A program made the translations under genes and the position numbers. From positions 1 through 64,000 of the forward strand of contig BGKB01000025.1 in the NCBI GenBank assembly GCA_003116975.1: 64,000 nucleotides of DNA. Direction: 5' to 3'. The notes beneath the pieces were generated by a model that had not been told where the DNA came from, searched no databases, and saw nothing but the letters and a program-made list of their open reading frames with translations. Source of the stretch: Aurantiochytrium sp. KH105 (taxonomy: Eukaryota; Sar; Bigyra; Thraustochytrida; Thraustochytriidae). Each line of letters starts with the position of its first letter. Within the stretch, counting starts at the first letter, position 1. This document shows, in pieces, positions 61,151 through 64,000 of this stretch.

Positions 61151-62784
61151 GTCGCCGCCCTCGACGTCCCCTGCACGCCCCCGACGTCCCCCTCCTCGGC
61201 GTCCTTCTGCGCGTCCTTCTCCGCGCCCTTCTCCGTCACGGCGACGCAATGAAACGCGCGACGCGACGAAACGAAACGCCCGCGCCGCTTCCCGCGGCGC
61301 GCAAGCAAGAGCCCTCTCCGCGCGCAAGAGCGCGCCCTGCGCGCCGCCCGCTGCCGCGCTCCCGCCGCGCGTGCCCGTACGCGCGCTCCGCGACGGCGAC
61401 GGCGCCCGCGGCGTTGCGGTTCTGCGCCTCCTCCTCGCGCGCGTACGTCGCGAAGAAGGCTTCTCGAGCTCGCCTTTGTTTTCTTTCTTTCTTTCCTGCG
61501 TTTGAACCCGAGTTTGAACCCCGGTTTGAACGCGACGCTTCGCTTCGCTCCGCACGCGGCCTGGCCTGCGCGCCTGTGCCTGCGCCCGTGCGTGCGCGCG
61601 TGCCTGCGCGTCTTTCTGTCTGTCTGCGCGGCCGCGGCGGGCGCGAGGCCGCGGCCTGGCGGCGCGAGGAGCGCGGCCTGGTCTCGGCTTGGCCCGGGCA
61701 GGCCGTCTGTCCTGCCTTGCGCAGGGGTACGCGCGCAACCCAGTTTGGGGTGCGCGGGGAGGAGGGTGTGTATGACATGACGGACCGGCGGGCGGGCTGC
61801 GAGGGGCTTAACCGCGGAGGGAAGAGGCATGGAGCCATGCCGCAGACCAGTGGATGAGGTGTCCTGATGGAGTGAGCTTGAGGAATTCTGTGAGCGGTGG
61901 CGGACGCGGCGCTTCTCAGAAGAGGCCGGGATCGGGAAGCTGAGGAGGCTTGTTACTTTTTTTGGCCAATCCTTGCTTGGAATGTCCTGTCCTGTCCTGC
62001 CTTGGCCTGTCCCCCTTCGTTGCGGGCCTTCTTTCCAATACTCCGCTTGCTTGTGACATGAATGGCATGCATGCACACCTCGCAGCTGCTGATGAGATAA
62101 AATAAAGAGCAGTATTGGCGCGCCCCCAGGCCCTCCATTGACGCATTGTCCGCCTCGATCGCACCTTCGAGTCGGGCGTCTAACGTAAACTGTAAGAGAC
62201 CTTAGGGGAACCAGAGAACGCCACGTCGCGTAAAAAAAGACAGCTGACAACGAGCAGCTAGCTCCGCCAGGAGTGTGCCCGAGCTTGAACTTCGCGCGCT
62301 GATTGTTGCCCATTGCCTTTGAATCGGACATGCGTGCTACTTTCTCATCATGCACGGTCTCGCAAGTCTCTGTCGTCTCGCAGGCAGGCAGGCAGGCAGG
62401 TAGGCACAAGTAGGCAGACAGAAAAAAGTAGGCCGAAAAATGACTTTGAGTTGACGAAGTTTCTCTTGTGCTGGCAACAGCAGACCATTCCTGTCCTCTG
62501 ACTAACGTTCGTTCCTTGACGCAGGGAGGCGGAGCAAAGTTCCGACGTCAAACGAAACGTATCGGGACCGTGCTCGCTCGGCCTTGCGCAGCAAACTCGT
62601 GCTCATCCTTATCGGCGTCGCTTCAGGCTGCGACTGCGACTCGGCCCGCGCGACGTGAGCCCGCGTGAGGTCGCAAGAAAGCAAGCAGGCATCCGTGCGG
62701 ACATTGCGCTGCGTTGCGTTGCGCTGTGCTGCCGTCTTCTTTCCCGCTGCTGCTTCTGCTCCTGGTTCTTGAGAGAAGAAGCCC
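61151..62784. other. Divergent intergenic region before the myosin gene
   Basis: About 1.6 kb. 61151-61740 is extremely GC-rich and probably the 5'UTR/promoter of the lipid-anchored protein gene. 62380-62405 is (GGCA)n. No supported gene. Confidence 0.45.
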
Positions 62785-64000
62785 ATGCCTTTACCCTTCA
62801 AAGAAGGCGACCTGGTCTGGTTCGCGCACAAAGAGGACGGCTTTCGCCCGGGCGTCGTGTCCACCATTCACGATGACGACTGTCTGGACGTCGTCGACAG
62901 CATTGGAAAAGGGGTAAGTTCATCAAACACAACACACATGCACAAAAATGTACATATGCCATTGCCCAGTTGCTCACGCACACGCATGAACGACTGCTTT
63001 TTTTGCGCAAACATAATAGATCATCGTTATGCGTCCAACGAAACAGGCTCTCCAACGCCGTCTAGAAGAAATGCACGCGGGACGACGACACGTGCACGAC
63101 ATGAGCACTCTGCCCGAACTCAACGACGCCACCATTTTGGAAAACCTCAGGGCTGGCTTCACGCGAGATCTCATCTATACCAACATTGGACCAACGCTGG
63201 TCGCCGTCAACCCATACAAACCTGTACATTGCACCATGAACGAGCGCGCCCCTGGAATTCTGCGCACGGTGCGGGAGATTTATGATGAAATGCTGCGCAA
63301 CAAGTCGAGCCACTCATGTGTCGTCACAGGCGAGTCCGGAGCCGGAAAAAGCGAGTCCACACGCCTCTTTGTAAACCACCTTGCCACTCTTAGCGTGCGT
63401 CAGAGTTCCCGTTTTCTCAACCGCGATACCTCGAGTCAACAATATGTCCTGCAAGAGCGTATCGTGCAAGCAGCGCCAATTTTAGAGTCGTTTGGCAATG
63501 CCAAAACAGTGCGCAACGACAACTCGAGTCGATTCGGCAAGTGGATCGAGATCGAAATAGACTACGCCACAGGACAACCACTTTCGGCAAACATTCGCAA
63601 CTACCTCCTCGAAAAGTCTCGCATCGTCAAGCTTGGGTCCGGCGAGCGCAACTTTCACATCTTCTACCAACTTCTTGCTGACGAGAACCTTCGTCAAGCC
63701 TTTGGGCTGCCTTCAGCCGAACCTGCGACATATCGGCTGCTACGTGGTCCCGAGGGGAGCATCACGGCGACCTGTGAGCTCGATGATGCTGCAAGTCTTG
63801 CTCAGCTTCAGTCTGCAATGACAACCATGGGAATGACCTCGGAAGAAATCACATACGTCTTTCGCAGTATCGCCGCGATCCTTCGACTCGGAGACCTCGA
63901 GGTGATTGATGCACTCGATCCTGACGACGCCACAGAAGACAATCTACCGTGCAAGTTTTCCCCCGCGAGCCTTGACTCGCTTCACTGGACAGCAGCTGCC
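62785..64000 (+). CDS. Myosin heavy chain, N-terminal part of motor domain (runs off the window)
   Basis: Two exons: 62785-62913 (43 codons, MPLPFKEGDLVWFAHKEDG, an SH3-like N-terminal subdomain) and 63020 onward, open to the right edge (327 codons). They are joined in phase 0 across a GT-AG intron. The motor domain shows LNDATILENLRAGF, IYTNIGPTLVAVNPYK, P-loop GESGAGKSES, switch I NDNSSRFGKWIEIE (usually NNNSSRFGK), and LEKSRIVKLGSGERNFHIFY. It is an actin-based ATP-driven motor. Relay, converter, lever arm and tail lie outside the window, so the myosin class cannot be assigned. The 5' ATG fits the family N-terminus. Confidence 0.93.
62914..63019 (+). other. 106-bp GT-AG spliceosomal intron in myosin gene
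   Basis: Donor GTAAGT directly after GGAAAAGGG and acceptor ATAATAG before ATCATCGTTATG. The join restores an uninterrupted myosin reading frame. The intron is AT-richer than the exons and has a T-run near 62998-63004. Confidence 0.92.

Noticed and set aside
61151-61738. 196-residue Arg-rich extension of the lipid-anchored protein
   Set aside because: Low-complexity Arg/Ala translation of very GC-rich DNA; the MGCTSSK start gives a coherent lipidation signal.

Overview
The window is nuclear DNA of a GC-rich, intron-poor protist. The gene set is eukaryotic: DDX54/Dbp10, dyskerin, Rab7, a DIS3L2-type exoribonuclease, mitochondrial acyl-CoA dehydrogenase and a myosin motor. Most genes are single uninterrupted frames of 0.6-6 kb with strong G/C third-position bias, and intergenic DNA is full of short simple repeats. 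This looks most like a thraustochytrid (Labyrinthulomycetes, stramenopiles). That placement is inferred from gene style and has not been tested by phylogeny.

Layout. 0.1-6.0 kb (-): giant EF-hand/WW/ankyrin protein. 6.5-9.3 kb (-) and 10.5-12.0 kb (+): divergent pair of nucleolar ribosome-biogenesis genes, DDX54-type helicase and dyskerin. 12.65-13.27 kb (-): Rab7. 14.05-17.36 kb (-): DIS3L2-like RNase. 18.26-20.14 kb (-) and 33.12-35.03 kb (-): two paralogous SLC6/NSS transporters separated by about 13 kb of gene-poor DNA, which contains a degenerate ~185-bp tandem array (28.85-31.8 kb). 35.0-42.3 kb: gene-poor. 42.28-43.58 kb (+): isobutyryl-CoA dehydrogenase-like enzyme. 44.87-46.11 kb (+): secreted Cys-rich protein with a TEM7/plexin-domain-like region. 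46.82-49.18 kb (+): unrecognised multi-pass membrane protein. 49.49-51.95 kb (-) and 52.18-55.59 kb (+): head-to-head kinase/armadillo paralogs. 56.46-57.88 kb (+): Gly-rich beta-helix-like protein. 58.2-59.3 kb (-): unresolved coding remnants with a duplicated helical motif. 59.78-61.15 kb (-): probable lipid-anchored acidic protein. 62.79 kb to the right edge (+): 5' part of a myosin gene with one clear 106-bp GT-AG intron.

The most interesting locus is the kinase pair. Both copies encode, or once encoded, an N-terminal helical bundle, a protein kinase domain and armadillo-like repeats. The (-) copy keeps an intact DFG motif, but its N-terminal bundle is thrown out of frame by a 25-bp deletion between 6-bp repeats. 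The (+) copy keeps the bundle, but DFG has become NYG, as in a pseudokinase, and its repeats have grown to ten units against three. An order of helical bundle then pseudokinase resembles MLKL, so an MLKL/RIPK-like signalling pair is a testable speculation. The sequence alone does not prove it.
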